From Ensifer adhaerens (GTDB lineage: Bacteria > Pseudomonadota > Alphaproteobacteria > Rhizobiales > Rhizobiaceae), in the NCBI GenBank assembly GCA_900215285.1, contig OCMG01000004.1, positions 806,001 to 870,000 of the forward strand: a DNA stretch of 64,000 nt. The letters are read 5' to 3'. The notes beneath the pieces are model-generated. The model saw nothing but the letters and a program-made list of their open reading frames with translations. It was not told where the DNA came from and made no database searches. Each line of letters starts with the position of its first letter. Position 1 is the first letter of the stretch. Positions 27,605-36,016 of the stretch are shown piece by piece. Made by a program: the position numbers and the translations under genes.

Positions 27605-28276
27605 ATGGTGAGACTATCGAAGATGCCGCTTGCCCTTCTCGTCATGACACTGGGCTTGGCGGGATGTGCGACACAGCCCGTTCGCTACCAGGGGCTCGCA
27701 TCGTCAGCGCAACTCGCGGCCAATCCGCAAGACAAGAGCGGGCACGTGCCCTTCGCCTATGTCGCAAGCAACACCGACTGGTCGAGATACGGTGCCTTCA
27801 TCCTCGATCCGGTGGTGATTTATGCCGGCGCTGACGGTCAATTCCGGGATGTCGCCGACAAGGATAAGGCGGAACTGGCCGGCTATATGCAGGAGCAGTT
27901 CGCGAGCGCCCTGAAAGCCAAATTCACCGCGGCAACCACACCCGGGCCGAACACGCTGCGTATCCGCGTGACGTTGACGGGCGTCGAGACCAATGTGCCG
28001 GTCCTCGGAACGGCGTCAAAACTGGTGCCGGCGGGCGCGGTAATGAATACGGTGCAGACCGTTCGCGACAAGCAGGGAATGCTGTCGGGTTCAGTCAGCT
28101 ACGCAGTTGAAATTCATGACGGCGCATCCAATAGCCTGCTTCGGGCCTATGTGAGCAAGCAATATCCTGCGGCCGCAAACGTCTTCGAAAGCTTCGGCAA
28201 GCTCGATGCCGCCCGTGCAGGAATACGCAAGGGCGCGGACGATCTGATCGTTCAGCTTGGCCGCGCTCCACGTTAG
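27605..28276 (+). CDS. DUF3313 lipoprotein
   Basis: 223 residues from the ATG at 27605, with GGGAG 6 nt upstream. The signal peptide MVRLSKMPLALLVMTLGLAG ends in a lipobox LGLAGC with Cys21, so the mature protein should be lipid-anchored. The body matches DUF3313 (VASNTDWSRYGAFILDPVVI, then AGYMQEQFASAL and LRIRVTLTGVETN). The function is unknown. It is encoded divergently from TetR behind the likely operator, so it may respond to an envelope or chemical signal sensed by that regulator. Confidence 0.8.
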   Translation: MVRLSKMPLALLVMTLGLAGCATQPVRYQGLASSAQLAANPQDKSGHVPFAYVASNTDWSRYGAFILDPVVIYAGADGQFRDVADKDKAELAGYMQEQFASALKAKFTAATTPGPNTLRIRVTLTGVETNVPVLGTASKLVPAGAVMNTVQTVRDKQGMLSGSVSYAVEIHDGASNSLLRAYVSKQYPAAANVFESFGKLDAARAGIRKGADDLIVQLGRAPR

Positions 28277-28445
28277 ACCGCCTTCACCCGATGGCATTCG
28301 GTCGAACGCGTACCCGAAGGCTGCGTGTTTTCCAAAAGTAGAAACCGAGGAACAGGCCGCCGCGGAGAGTCGGACGGCGGCCTTCGCGATAGGCATTTCA
28401 CCCGACGTCGCCGCCCTCTTGCGAGGTTGACGGCTTCCCTGGATC

Positions 28446-30137
28446 TCAGCCCCTCAGTTCCTTGCGCAGGATCTTGCCGACATTCGACTTCGGCAGGCTG
28501 TCGCGGAATTCGATGTAGCGGGGGCGCTTGTAGTTGGTGAGGCCTTGGGCGCAATGCGCCTTGACGTCGGCTTCAGTGAGATTGGGGTCCTTCTTCACGA
28601 TGAAGAGCTTGACCGTTTCGCCCGAATGCGGGTCCGGCACGCCGATGGCGGCGCATTCCAGGACGCCGGGAAGCGTGACGACGAATTCCTCGATCTCGTT
28701 GGGATAGACGTTGAAGCCGGAGACGAGGATCATGTCCTTCTTGCGGTCGACGATCTTCACATAGCCGTCCGGCTGCATCACGCCGATGTCGCCCGAGCGA
28801 AAGAAGCCGTCCGGCGTCATCACCTTGGCGGTCTCTTCAGGCCGGTTCCAGTAGCCCGCCATGACCTGCGGGCCGCGAATGCAGATTTCGCCGGCCTCGC
28901 CCATCGGCAGCGTGTTGCCGTCGTCATCGCGGATGTCGATGTCGGTCGAAGGCACCGGCAGGCCGATCGTGCCGGTATATTCGGTGCCGTCGGCGCGGTT
29001 GGTCGTGGCAACGGGGGAGGTTTCCGAAAGGCCGTAGCCTTCCGCGATGAAGCAGCCTGTCACCTTCTGCCAGAGATCGGCGACCGGGCGCTGCACGGCC
29101 ATACCGCCACCGAGCGTCAGCATGAGGCTCGAGAAATCGAGCTTCTTGAAATCCTCGTTATTGGCGAGCGCGTTGAACAGCGTGTTGAGGCCCGGAAGCA
29201 CGTTGAACCGGTAGCGGCTGATTTCCTTGACGAAGCCCGGAATGTCGCGGGGGTTGGCGATCAGGATGTTCAACCCGCCCTGTTCCAGCGCCATGAACAT
29301 GTTTACCGTCAGCGCGAAGATATGATAGAGCGGCAGCGCGCAGACATAGATCAGCTGATCGGGAAACGCCTTGCGGGTTTCCGCAGGCTTCATCCACATG
29401 ACGTTCTGCGTGATGTTGGCGAGCAGGTTGGAATGCAGGAGCGTTGCACCCTTGGAGACACCGGTTGTGCCGCCCGTATACTGCAGGAAGGCGATGTCAC
29501 CGGGGGCAATGTCGACCGGCGAGAGGGTCCGGTTGGCGGAGATCACGGACTTGAAGGGAACATGGCCGGGAATGGACCAGGCCGGGACCAGCTTCTTCAC
29601 CTTGCGCACGACGAAGTTGACGATATGGCCCTTGAGGCCCATCAGATCGCCCATGGACGCGACGACGACCTTCTTGACCTGTGTGCGGGCCACCACGGCA
29701 GAGACCGTTGTGGCGAAGTTCTCGAGAACGAAAATGGCATGGGCGCCGGAATCATTGAGCTGATGCTCAAGCTCGCGCGGCGTATAGAGCGGATTGACGT
29801 TGACGACCACCATGCCGGCGCGAAGGATGCCGCTGACGACCACCGGATACTGCAGGATGTTCGGCATCATGATGGCGACGCGATCGCCCTTCTTCAGCCC
29901 CTGCGCCTGCAACCAGCCGGCAACCTTGCCGGAGAGCTTTTCCAGCTCGGCATAGGTGAGCGTCTTGCCCATGCCGTCATAGGCGACGCGGTTCGAATAT
30001 CTACGGCAATTCTGCTCGATCATGTCGGCGAGCGAGCGATAGGGCGAAGGGGCAATCGTCACGGGCATTCCCGGCGGATAGGATTTCAGCCAGGGCCGGT
30101 CGAGTTCCGTACCTTCATTCGTGGCAGCCTGCGACAT
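28446..30137 (-). CDS. fadD: Long-chain fatty-acid--CoA ligase
   Basis: 563 residues from the ATG at 30137, preceded by GGGAG. The adenylate-forming enzyme motifs are P-loop LQYTGGTTGVSKGATLLH (~217-234), GYGLSETSPV (~345), the ANL motif YVKIVDRKKDMILVSGFNVYP in part (~445), and the C-terminal SLPKSNVGKILRKEL. It activates long-chain fatty acids with ATP and CoA for beta-oxidation or lipid synthesis. Length and order match bacterial FadD. The antisense frame covering the whole gene is a GC-rich shadow. Confidence 0.93.
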   Translation of the reverse strand: MSQAATNEGTELDRPWLKSYPPGMPVTIAPSPYRSLADMIEQNCRRYSNRVAYDGMGKTLTYAELEKLSGKVAGWLQAQGLKKGDRVAIMMPNILQYPVVVSGILRAGMVVVNVNPLYTPRELEHQLNDSGAHAIFVLENFATTVSAVVARTQVKKVVVASMGDLMGLKGHIVNFVVRKVKKLVPAWSIPGHVPFKSVISANRTLSPVDIAPGDIAFLQYTGGTTGVSKGATLLHSNLLANITQNVMWMKPAETRKAFPDQLIYVCALPLYHIFALTVNMFMALEQGGLNILIANPRDIPGFVKEISRYRFNVLPGLNTLFNALANNEDFKKLDFSSLMLTLGGGMAVQRPVADLWQKVTGCFIAEGYGLSETSPVATTNRADGTEYTGTIGLPVPSTDIDIRDDDGNTLPMGEAGEICIRGPQVMAGYWNRPEETAKVMTPDGFFRSGDIGVMQPDGYVKIVDRKKDMILVSGFNVYPNEIEEFVVTLPGVLECAAIGVPDPHSGETVKLFIVKKDPNLTEADVKAHCAQGLTNYKRPRYIEFRDSLPKSNVGKILRKELRG

Positions 30138-30315
30138 GTCAACTCCCATATGACTTGCCCCGCCTCCTCGGCGTGGCGTTTCCTCCCGTCTACAAGCTAA
30201 AATAGATGCTCGTAGCGGCCATTCAAGCCTTCTTCCGATTACATAACCTTGACGTAAACGTCAATTAATTTCCCGTCGGCCGCGCCCTCACCCCAAGGTC
30301 GCGGGAAGCGGCGGC

Positions 30316-31320
30316 TCAGATGCGGGCAGGCAGCACCCGGTCGGGCGGCCTGTGACCGTCGCAGAAGGTGCGGATGTTGATGATGACCTTGTCGCCCATG
30401 TCGATGCGGCCTTCCAGCGTCGCCGAACCCATATGCGGCAGCAGCACGACCTTGCCCTGTTCGGCGAGCTTGAGAAGCTTCGGATTGACGCTCGGCTCCT
30501 TCTCGAACACGTCGAGGCCTGCGCCGGCGATCCTGCCGGAGCGGATGCTCCGGATCAGCGCGTCCTCGTCGATGACATCGCCGCGCGCGGTGTTCACGAT
30601 GAAGCTCGTCGGCTGCATCAATTCGAGACGGCGCGCAGACAGGAGATGGAAGGTTGCCGGCGTCGAGGGGCAATTGACGGACACGATGTCGACGCGCGCC
30701 AGCATCTGGTCAAGGCTGTCCCAATAGGTCGCGTTCAACTCTTCTTCCGTCTGCGGACTGACGCGCTTGCGATTGTGATAGTGGATCGAAAGACCGAAGG
30801 CCTTGGCGCGGCGGGCGACAGCCGTACCGATGCGGCCCATGCCGATGATGCCGATGCGCTTGCCGAAAATGCGGCGGCCGAGCATCCAGGTCGGCGACCA
30901 GCCGGCCCACTCGCCGTGATTGTCGGTGAGCACGCGCGCGCCCTCGGTCAGCCGGCGCGGAACCGCCAGGATCAGCGCCATCGTCATGTCGGCCGTGTCT
31001 TCCGTCAGCGCATTCGGCGTGTTGGTCACCGTGATGCCTTTTCGCGCCGCGGCCTCGACATCGATATTGTCGACGCCATTGGAAAAGCTTGCAATCAGCT
31101 TGAGCTGCGGCCCTGCCTGCTCGATCAGCGCCGCGTCGATGCGGTCCGTCACCGTCGGCACCAGCACGTCGGCACTTTTGACCGCCGCCACGAGTTCGGG
31201 CTGGGTCCGAGGCCGGTCATCGAGATTGAGCTCTGCGTCGAAAAGCTCGCGCATGCGCGTCTCGATCGCTTCGGGCAGCTTGCGGGTGATGTAGACCTTG
31301 GGCTTTTTTCTTGTTGTCAT
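30316..31320 (-). CDS. D-2-hydroxyacid dehydrogenase (NAD(P)-dependent)
   Basis: 334 residues. The NAD-binding Rossmann motif is IGIIGMGRIGTAVARRA (~154-170). The catalytic Arg, Glu and His of the family lie in NTARGDVIDE (~240), FEKEPSVNP (~271) and LLPHMGSATLE (~295). The N-terminal substrate domain contains IASFSNGVDNID. The enzyme reduces a 2-oxoacid such as glyoxylate, hydroxypyruvate or pyruvate; the specificity cannot be read from sequence. It stands alone downstream of the divergent SH3 protein gene. Confidence 0.88.
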   Translation of the reverse strand: MTTRKKPKVYITRKLPEAIETRMRELFDAELNLDDRPRTQPELVAAVKSADVLVPTVTDRIDAALIEQAGPQLKLIASFSNGVDNIDVEAAARKGITVTNTPNALTEDTADMTMALILAVPRRLTEGARVLTDNHGEWAGWSPTWMLGRRIFGKRIGIIGMGRIGTAVARRAKAFGLSIHYHNRKRVSPQTEEELNATYWDSLDQMLARVDIVSVNCPSTPATFHLLSARRLELMQPTSFIVNTARGDVIDEDALIRSIRSGRIAGAGLDVFEKEPSVNPKLLKLAEQGKVVLLPHMGSATLEGRIDMGDKVIINIRTFCDGHRPPDRVLPARI

Positions 31321-31542
31321 CGGCTTTCATCGCCTTGTTCAGAGGTCTTTAACCAAGTTGTCGCTACCTTCAGAGCGGAGCGCGGCTCAGCCGCAGTCCG
31401 GACCGTTGGTGTCGTCCCGATTTTTATCAGACCCGTCAGCGAAGACAAACCTTTCTCGCGCCCGAACGTCGCGATAGGCGTCTTCGCACAGGTCTTTCGG
31501 TCGCACCCTTGTCAAATGTCAGAACACAGGCAATTCAGCGCA

Positions 31543-32088
31543 ATGGTTTGCAATCGCGTCTCCCGGCAGATTCTCGTTACGATCTTCCTCCTTGCAAGTG
31601 GATTTGCAGTGGCTCAGGCCGCCGATTTTCAGCCCGCTTCCAAGACCGCGACAGGCCTGCCGCTGCCACGCTTTGCCAGCCTCAAGGCGAGCCGCGTGAA
31701 CATGCGCGTCGGTCCGGGGACCGAGTATGCGGCCTCCTGGCTCTATATGCGCCCCGGTTTGCCGGTAGAAATCATCGCCGAATTCGAGAACTGGCGCCGT
31801 ATCCGCGATGCGGAGGGAACGGAAGGCTGGGTTTATCACTCGATGCTGTCAGGCCAGCGCACCGCAGTCGCCGCGCCCTGGATGGAGGCGAAGGGCGACA
31901 ACATCTTCGTGAACCTGCGCCGCAGCGCCGCCAAGGACTCCAACGTCATCGCCAAGCTCCAGCCCGGCGTCCTCGTCAAGCTGAAGGAATGCACCGGCGA
32001 CTGGTGCGAGGCGGAGGTTGATGGAACCGAAGGCTGGCTCCATCAGGGGGAAGTCTGGGGCGCCTATCCCGGCGAAGCCTTCAAATAA
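31543..32088 (+). CDS. Secreted protein with two bacterial SH3 domains
   Basis: 181 residues from the ATG at 31543; an in-frame ATG at 31516 adds nine residues, and neither start has a clear ribosome site. A signal peptide (RQILVTIFLLASGFAVAQA) targets it to the periplasm. Two SH3-like repeats follow: ~47-98 (SRVNMRVGPGTEYAASWLY, ending EGWVYHSML) and ~118-170 (VNLRRSAAKDSNVIAKLQPG, ending EGWLHQ). Such domains usually bind peptidoglycan or peptides. Its 3' end overlaps that of the convergent adenosine kinase gene by 8 nt. Confidence 0.82.
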   Translation: MVCNRVSRQILVTIFLLASGFAVAQAADFQPASKTATGLPLPRFASLKASRVNMRVGPGTEYAASWLYMRPGLPVEIIAEFENWRRIRDAEGTEGWVYHSMLSGQRTAVAAPWMEAKGDNIFVNLRRSAAKDSNVIAKLQPGVLVKLKECTGDWCEAEVDGTEGWLHQGEVWGAYPGEAFK

Positions 32089-33073
32089 GGCCGATTTTCT
32101 TTGCTTCGTCCTTCAGCGAGATGCGCGGGCGCGGCCCGATCTGCTGTATGACGATGCCGGCCGCCAGACTGCCGAGCGCGCCGCAGGTGGCCAGATCCCG
32201 ACCCGTCGTATAGCCGAAGAGGAAGCCCGAAGCGTAGAGGTCGCCGGCGCCCGTCGTGTCGATGACCTTGTCGACCGGAATGGCCGGCACGTAGACGCGC
32301 TCCTCACCCCGTACGATCACCGAACCTTCCTCGCTCATCGTGACTGCGGCCAGTTTGCAGTCGCGCGCGATGGCGCTTAGCGCCGCCTCGAAATCTTCCG
32401 TCTCGTAGAGCGCCAGCGCCTCGGCACGATTGGCGAACACGATATCGACCGTGCCAGACCGCATCAGGTCGAGGAACTCGTCGCGATAGCGCCCGACGCA
32501 GAAGCTGTCAGACAGCGTCATCGACACTTCGCGGCCGTTTTCATGGGCGATACGGGCGCATTCGCGGATGGCATCCTTGGCGCGCGGCGGGTCCCACAGA
32601 TAGCCCTCGAAATAGGTGACCTTGGACTGCGCCACCACATCGCGCGCGACATCTTCCGGGCCCAGCTCGACACAGGCGCCGAGATAGGTATTCATGGAGC
32701 GCTCGCCGTCCGGCGTGACGAAGATCATCGAACGCGCGGTGGGCTGTGCGCCTTCCAGCGGCCTGGATTCGAAGTGAACGCCCTGAGCGCGGATGTCATG
32801 GGCGAAGATGTCGCCAAGCTGGTCGCGTGCAACCTTGCCGAAATAGGCGGCCTTGCCACCCAGATTGGCCACGCCGGCCGCCGTATTGCCAGCGCTGCCG
32901 CCCGAGGCTTCGAGCGCGGGGCCCATCTTGCTGTAGAGAAACTGGGCGCGGTCGGCATCGACGAGGTTCATGGCCCCCTTTACGATTCCGTTATCGGTGA
33001 TGAAGCTTTCCGGACAGGAGGAAATGATATCGACAATCGCATTGCCGACCGTCAGCACATCAAACGTGGTCAT
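32081..33073 (-). CDS. Adenosine kinase (PfkB family)
   Basis: 330 residues of a PfkB-family sugar/nucleoside kinase. N-terminal VLTVGNAIVDIIS, the GG motif ALEASGGSAGNTAAGVANLG (~52-71) and the C-terminal anion-hole/catalytic motif DTTGAGDLYASGFLFG (~268-283) are intact. Sequence character and length match adenosine kinases of Rhizobiales, which convert adenosine to AMP in purine salvage. It appears to be monocistronic. Confidence 0.88.
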   Translation of the reverse strand: MTTFDVLTVGNAIVDIISSCPESFITDNGIVKGAMNLVDADRAQFLYSKMGPALEASGGSAGNTAAGVANLGGKAAYFGKVARDQLGDIFAHDIRAQGVHFESRPLEGAQPTARSMIFVTPDGERSMNTYLGACVELGPEDVARDVVAQSKVTYFEGYLWDPPRAKDAIRECARIAHENGREVSMTLSDSFCVGRYRDEFLDLMRSGTVDIVFANRAEALALYETEDFEAALSAIARDCKLAAVTMSEEGSVIVRGEERVYVPAIPVDKVIDTTGAGDLYASGFLFGYTTGRDLATCGALGSLAAGIVIQQIGPRPRISLKDEAKKIGLI

Positions 33074-33188
33074 GGGACGCCTTTGTTGAAAACAAGATGG
33101 AATTTGTCATAAGCATTTTTTCCGGCTTGGGAAGTCTCTGCCCACCCCTTCCGCTGAAATACGACCGAATGATTCGAAAGGCTGCCCG

Positions 33189-33491
33189 ATGAGCGACAAA
33201 CCGCGCGTGACGATTCTCTACTGCACCCAGTGCAACTGGCTGCTTCGTGCCGGCTGGATGGCGCAGGAACTGCTTTCCACCTTCGGCCAGGATCTTGGCG
33301 AGGTCGCGCTCATTCCCGGCACCGGCGGCAATTTCGAAATCCGCGTCAACGGCGATGTGGTGTGGGAACGCAAACGCGACGGCGGTTTTCCCGGGCCAAA
33401 GGAGCTCAAGCAGCGCATCCGCGACGTCATCGACCCCGACCGCGATCTCGGCCACACCGATCGCCCGTCGCCTGACGGGGGCGAAGCCTGA
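33189..33491 (+). CDS. SelT/SelW/SelH-family protein (selenoprotein W-like, Cys form)
   Basis: 100 residues, thioredoxin-like Rdx fold. The redox motif is ILYCTQCNWLLRAGWMAQEL, with a CxxC (residues 12-15) where the eukaryotic homologue has a CxxU. Gly-rich GTGGNFEIRVNG and FPGPKELKQRIRD complete the family pattern. It probably acts in thiol redox, with an unknown partner. It lies just upstream of the tRNA-Leu gene but has a separate promoter. Confidence 0.85.
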   Translation: MSDKPRVTILYCTQCNWLLRAGWMAQELLSTFGQDLGEVALIPGTGGNFEIRVNGDVVWERKRDGGFPGPKELKQRIRDVIDPDRDLGHTDRPSPDGGEA

Positions 33492-33532
33492 AGCCGAAAT
33501 TTCACTTTGTCGCACAAACTTCAAAAACGTGG

Positions 33533-33561
33533 TTGACAGCAGCAACGGCTCCCACTACATC
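33533..33561 (+). promoter_or_regulatory. Promoter of the tRNA-Leu gene
   Basis: TTGACA (33533-33538) and TACATC (33556-33561) are spaced 17 nt. Transcription would begin near 33568, a few bases before the mature tRNA at 33572. Position and match to the housekeeping sigma consensus make it convincing. Confidence 0.7.
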
Positions 33562-33571
33562 GCACTCCGTC

Positions 33572-33658
33572 GCCCAGATGGCGGAATTGGTAGACGCGCC
33601 AGCTTCAGGTGCTGGTACTCGCAAGGGTGTGGAGGTTCGAGTCCTCTTCTGGGCACCA
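33572..33658 (+). tRNA. tRNA-Leu (anticodon CAG)
   Basis: 87 nt including an encoded CCA end. The acceptor stem GCCCAGA pairs with TCTGGGC. The D arm is GCGGAATTGGTAGACGC. The anticodon stem-loop CCAGC-TTCAGGT-GCTGG places CAG in the anticodon. A long variable arm (ACTCGCAAGGGTGT) marks a class II tRNA, and the T arm is AGGTTCGAGTCCT. A terminator follows 31 nt later. Confidence 0.97.
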
Positions 33659-33688
33659 ATTCCCGTTTCACGTTTGATGAAACAGCCC

Positions 33689-33717
33689 AAAAAGCCCGGT
33701 TTTCCGGGCTTTTTTGT
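33689..33717 (+). terminator. Rho-independent terminator after tRNA-Leu
   Basis: AAGCCCGG (33692-33699) pairs with CCGGGCTT (33704-33711) around a TTTT loop, followed by a T run. It is the expected end of the tRNA transcript. Confidence 0.88.
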
Positions 33718-33907
33718 TTTTTATTTTTGATATCTCTCCGGAAGTCCGCGGCAGGACCAAAGCCGGTCAGACGTCATTTTACACTTCATCAATGCTGCCG
33801 AACTAAGATCAACCGACGTCTCTGAGGTTTTTGTCTGGTGGCGTTCATCACGAAGCCATTGCGCGTCTTTTCAGTCCCGTGACGCGGATATCGACCAGGG
33901 GTTTGTC

Positions 33908-34666
33908 ATGTCGACCGGATGCCAAGGCTGCCAGAGCGGCGAGACATTTGACCTGCCGTTTTCCATTGCCTTCCAGCCGATCGTGGATATCCGCACACGG
34001 ACGACATTCGGACACGAGGCGCTGGTGCGCGGACCCAGGGGCGAAGGCGCCTATAGCGTGCTATCCAAGGTGACCGACGACAATCGGTACTTCTTCGATC
34101 AGCAATGCCGGGTGAAAGCGATCAGCATGGCGGCCGACCTCTACCCCGCCAACGAGAACCTGAAGCTTTCCATCAATTTCATGCCGAACGCCGTCTATGA
34201 GCCGCGTGCCTGCATTCGCCAGACGCTCGCCACTGCGGACAGGCTGAATTTCCCGCTCCAGAACATCATCTTCGAATTCACCGAAGACGAAAAGATGGAC
34301 ACGGACCATGTGCTGCGTATCCTGGCGACCTACCACGCCATCGGCTTTGGCACGGCGATCGACGATTTCGGCGCGGGCCATGCCGGGCTTTCGCTGCTGT
34401 CGAAGTTCCGCCCCGACATCGTGAAGCTCGACATGCAACTCATCCGCAATATCGACACCGATCCCACCAAGCGCATCATCGTCAAGCACACGTTGCGCAT
34501 GCTGGAGGAGATGAGCATCATGCCGCTTTGCGAAGGCGTGGAGACGGCTGGCGAAAGAGCGGTTCTGGAGGAGCTGGGCGCCGGCCTCATGCAGGGCTAT
34601 CTGCTGGCGCGCCCTGCCTTCGAGACGCTGGCTACGCCTCAACTCGCGCTGGAGGGCCAGCCCTGA
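33908..34666 (+). CDS. EAL-domain cyclic-di-GMP phosphodiesterase
   Basis: 252 residues, a stand-alone EAL domain with no membrane or sensory segment, so it should be cytosolic. Catalytic residues are present: GHEALVRG (E of EAL, ~43), LSINFMPN (~92), IFEFTEDE (~120), AIDDFGAGHAG (~146, both Asp), IVKLDMQL (K, ~168), CEGVET (E, ~203) and MQGYLLARP (Q, ~225). It should hydrolyse c-di-GMP to pGpG. The N-terminus has three Cys (TGCQGCQSG plus the nearby segment), so redox control is possible but unproven. Confidence 0.88.
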   Translation: MSTGCQGCQSGETFDLPFSIAFQPIVDIRTRTTFGHEALVRGPRGEGAYSVLSKVTDDNRYFFDQQCRVKAISMAADLYPANENLKLSINFMPNAVYEPRACIRQTLATADRLNFPLQNIIFEFTEDEKMDTDHVLRILATYHAIGFGTAIDDFGAGHAGLSLLSKFRPDIVKLDMQLIRNIDTDPTKRIIVKHTLRMLEEMSIMPLCEGVETAGERAVLEELGAGLMQGYLLARPAFETLATPQLALEGQP

Positions 34667-34693
34667 ACCGGTCCCCGCTGCGCCGCCATCCGG

Positions 34694-35029
34694 TCAATTG
34701 GGCGTACCGGGAAAGCCCTGCATGTTCTCGCCATGGACATAAGGATCACCAGCCGGAGGGTTGAAGCCGGGCGAAATCGTGCTCTCATAGGTGACGAGCC
34801 CGTTCTTGCAGGAATACATCCTCACGGGCAGTTGCCGGTGGCCCTCATAATAGGGCGAGACGATCTGCGAGGTGCAGCCCGGTCGCTCCTTCCAGTCGGT
34901 GGAAAAGCCCTTCGGAGGCGCAACGCCCGGAAGATCCTTGAACATATTCTTCTCAGCCCCGAAGCACACGGATGCGCCGGCAAAGATGAGAGCGAGGGTG
35001 ACAATGGCGCGCATGACTGGTTTCAACAT
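34694..35029 (-). CDS. Small secreted protein of unknown function
   Basis: 111 residues with AGGAAGAG before the ATG. A signal peptide (VMRAIVTLALIFAGASVCFG) is followed by a ~85-residue Pro/Gly-rich mature region with two Cys (CTSQIV, MYSCKNG) that may form a disulfide in the periplasm. No family is recognised. It is convergent with the EAL gene and divergent from the RNase D-like gene. Confidence 0.7.
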   Translation of the reverse strand: MLKPVMRAIVTLALIFAGASVCFGAEKNMFKDLPGVAPPKGFSTDWKERPGCTSQIVSPYYEGHRQLPVRMYSCKNGLVTYESTISPGFNPPAGDPYVHGENMQGFPGTPN

Positions 35030-35167
35030 TTTCTCTTCCTGTCATCGCTGCCCGCCCACACCGATGTGCAACAAGATATGGGGATTACACGCCCGCTTGT
35101 CCAGTCGATTGGACGCGAACCGCGTTTCGCTTTATAGCCGTTTCCAGCACGCAATCGGAGATGAAAA

Positions 35168-35794
35168 ATGACGAGCCCCATCCGCTATCATGAAGGTGAT
35201 ATTTCAGCTGCAGATGCGGCCCGCTACACGGGCGCGATCGCCATCGACACGGAAACGCTGGGGCTGATCCCGCGCCGCGACCGGCTTTGCGTCGTCCAGC
35301 TTTCGCCAGGCGACGGAACGGCGGATGTGATCCGCATCGCCGCCGGCCAGAAGCAGGCGCCGAACCTTGTTGCGATGCTCGCCGATCCGGACCGCGAAAA
35401 GATCTTCCATTTCGGCCGCTTCGATATCGCCGTGCTCTTCCACACGTTCGGTGTGACGACGGCACCCGTCTTCTGTACCAAGATCGCCTCGCGCCTCACG
35501 CGCACCTACACCGACCGTCACGGCCTGAAAGACAACCTGAAGGAGCTGCTCGACGTCGATGTTTCCAAGCAGCAGCAACAATCGGATTGGGCAGCCGAAA
35601 CGTTGAGCCAGGCGCAACTCGAATATGCAGCCTCCGACGTGCTGCACCTACATGCGCTGAAGGACAAGCTGACGGGGCGGCTGGTGCGCGACGGTCGCGC
35701 CGAACTCGCCAAGGCCTGTTTCGAATTCCTGCCCACCCGCGCCAAGCTCGATCTGCTCGGCTGGGAAGAGACCGACATTTTCGCGCATAGCTGA
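35168..35794 (+). CDS. RNase D-like 3'-5' exoribonuclease (DEDDy)
   Basis: 208 residues, exonuclease domain only, without the HRDC domain of full RNase D. The DEDDy residues lie in AIAIDTETLGLI (D and E, ~24-35), IFHFGRFDIAVLF (D, ~85) and LEYAASDVLHLHAL (Y and D, ~155-166). It probably trims tRNA or other small RNA 3' ends. Such short forms are common in Alphaproteobacteria. Confidence 0.88.
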   Translation: MTSPIRYHEGDISAADAARYTGAIAIDTETLGLIPRRDRLCVVQLSPGDGTADVIRIAAGQKQAPNLVAMLADPDREKIFHFGRFDIAVLFHTFGVTTAPVFCTKIASRLTRTYTDRHGLKDNLKELLDVDVSKQQQQSDWAAETLSQAQLEYAASDVLHLHALKDKLTGRLVRDGRAELAKACFEFLPTRAKLDLLGWEETDIFAHS

Positions 35795-35847
35795 AGCGTG
35801 GGGCTGCGCGCCAAACATGACAGAGACGTTAACGGCGGATGGCGGCG

Positions 35848-35863
35848 TTAACCTTTTGTTAAC
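35848..35863 (+). promoter_or_regulatory. CtrA-like box TTAA-N7-TTAAC
   Basis: TTAA at 35848-35851, seven bases, then TTAAC at 35859-35863, is an exact match to the bipartite CtrA recognition pattern known from Alphaproteobacteria. It lies 150 nt before the Ala-rich gene at 36017, inside a GTTAACG/CGTTAAC hairpin region. CtrA control of that gene is inferred. Confidence 0.5.
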
Positions 35864-36016
35864 TTTTTGGGCATAGCATCCTCCATCAGGTTTGTTTTCC
35901 GGATGCCGTGACGAAAGTCACGGACGGAAAACGAGACGATGCGGGCGACGATCGCTCCGCGCTTCAAGGCGTGTGACTTATGCGTTTCCTTCATTCAAAC
36001 GAGGACGAGGGCGCCG

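Noticed and set aside
28545..30200. 551-codon plus-strand frame opposite fadD
   Set aside because: fadD motifs are complete on the minus strand; the opposite frame is an effect of high third-position G+C.
33572..33658. tRNA-Leu as integration site of the defence island
   Set aside because: The island ends about 7 kb to the left, with fadD and other core genes between, and no repeat of the tRNA 3' end was noticed.
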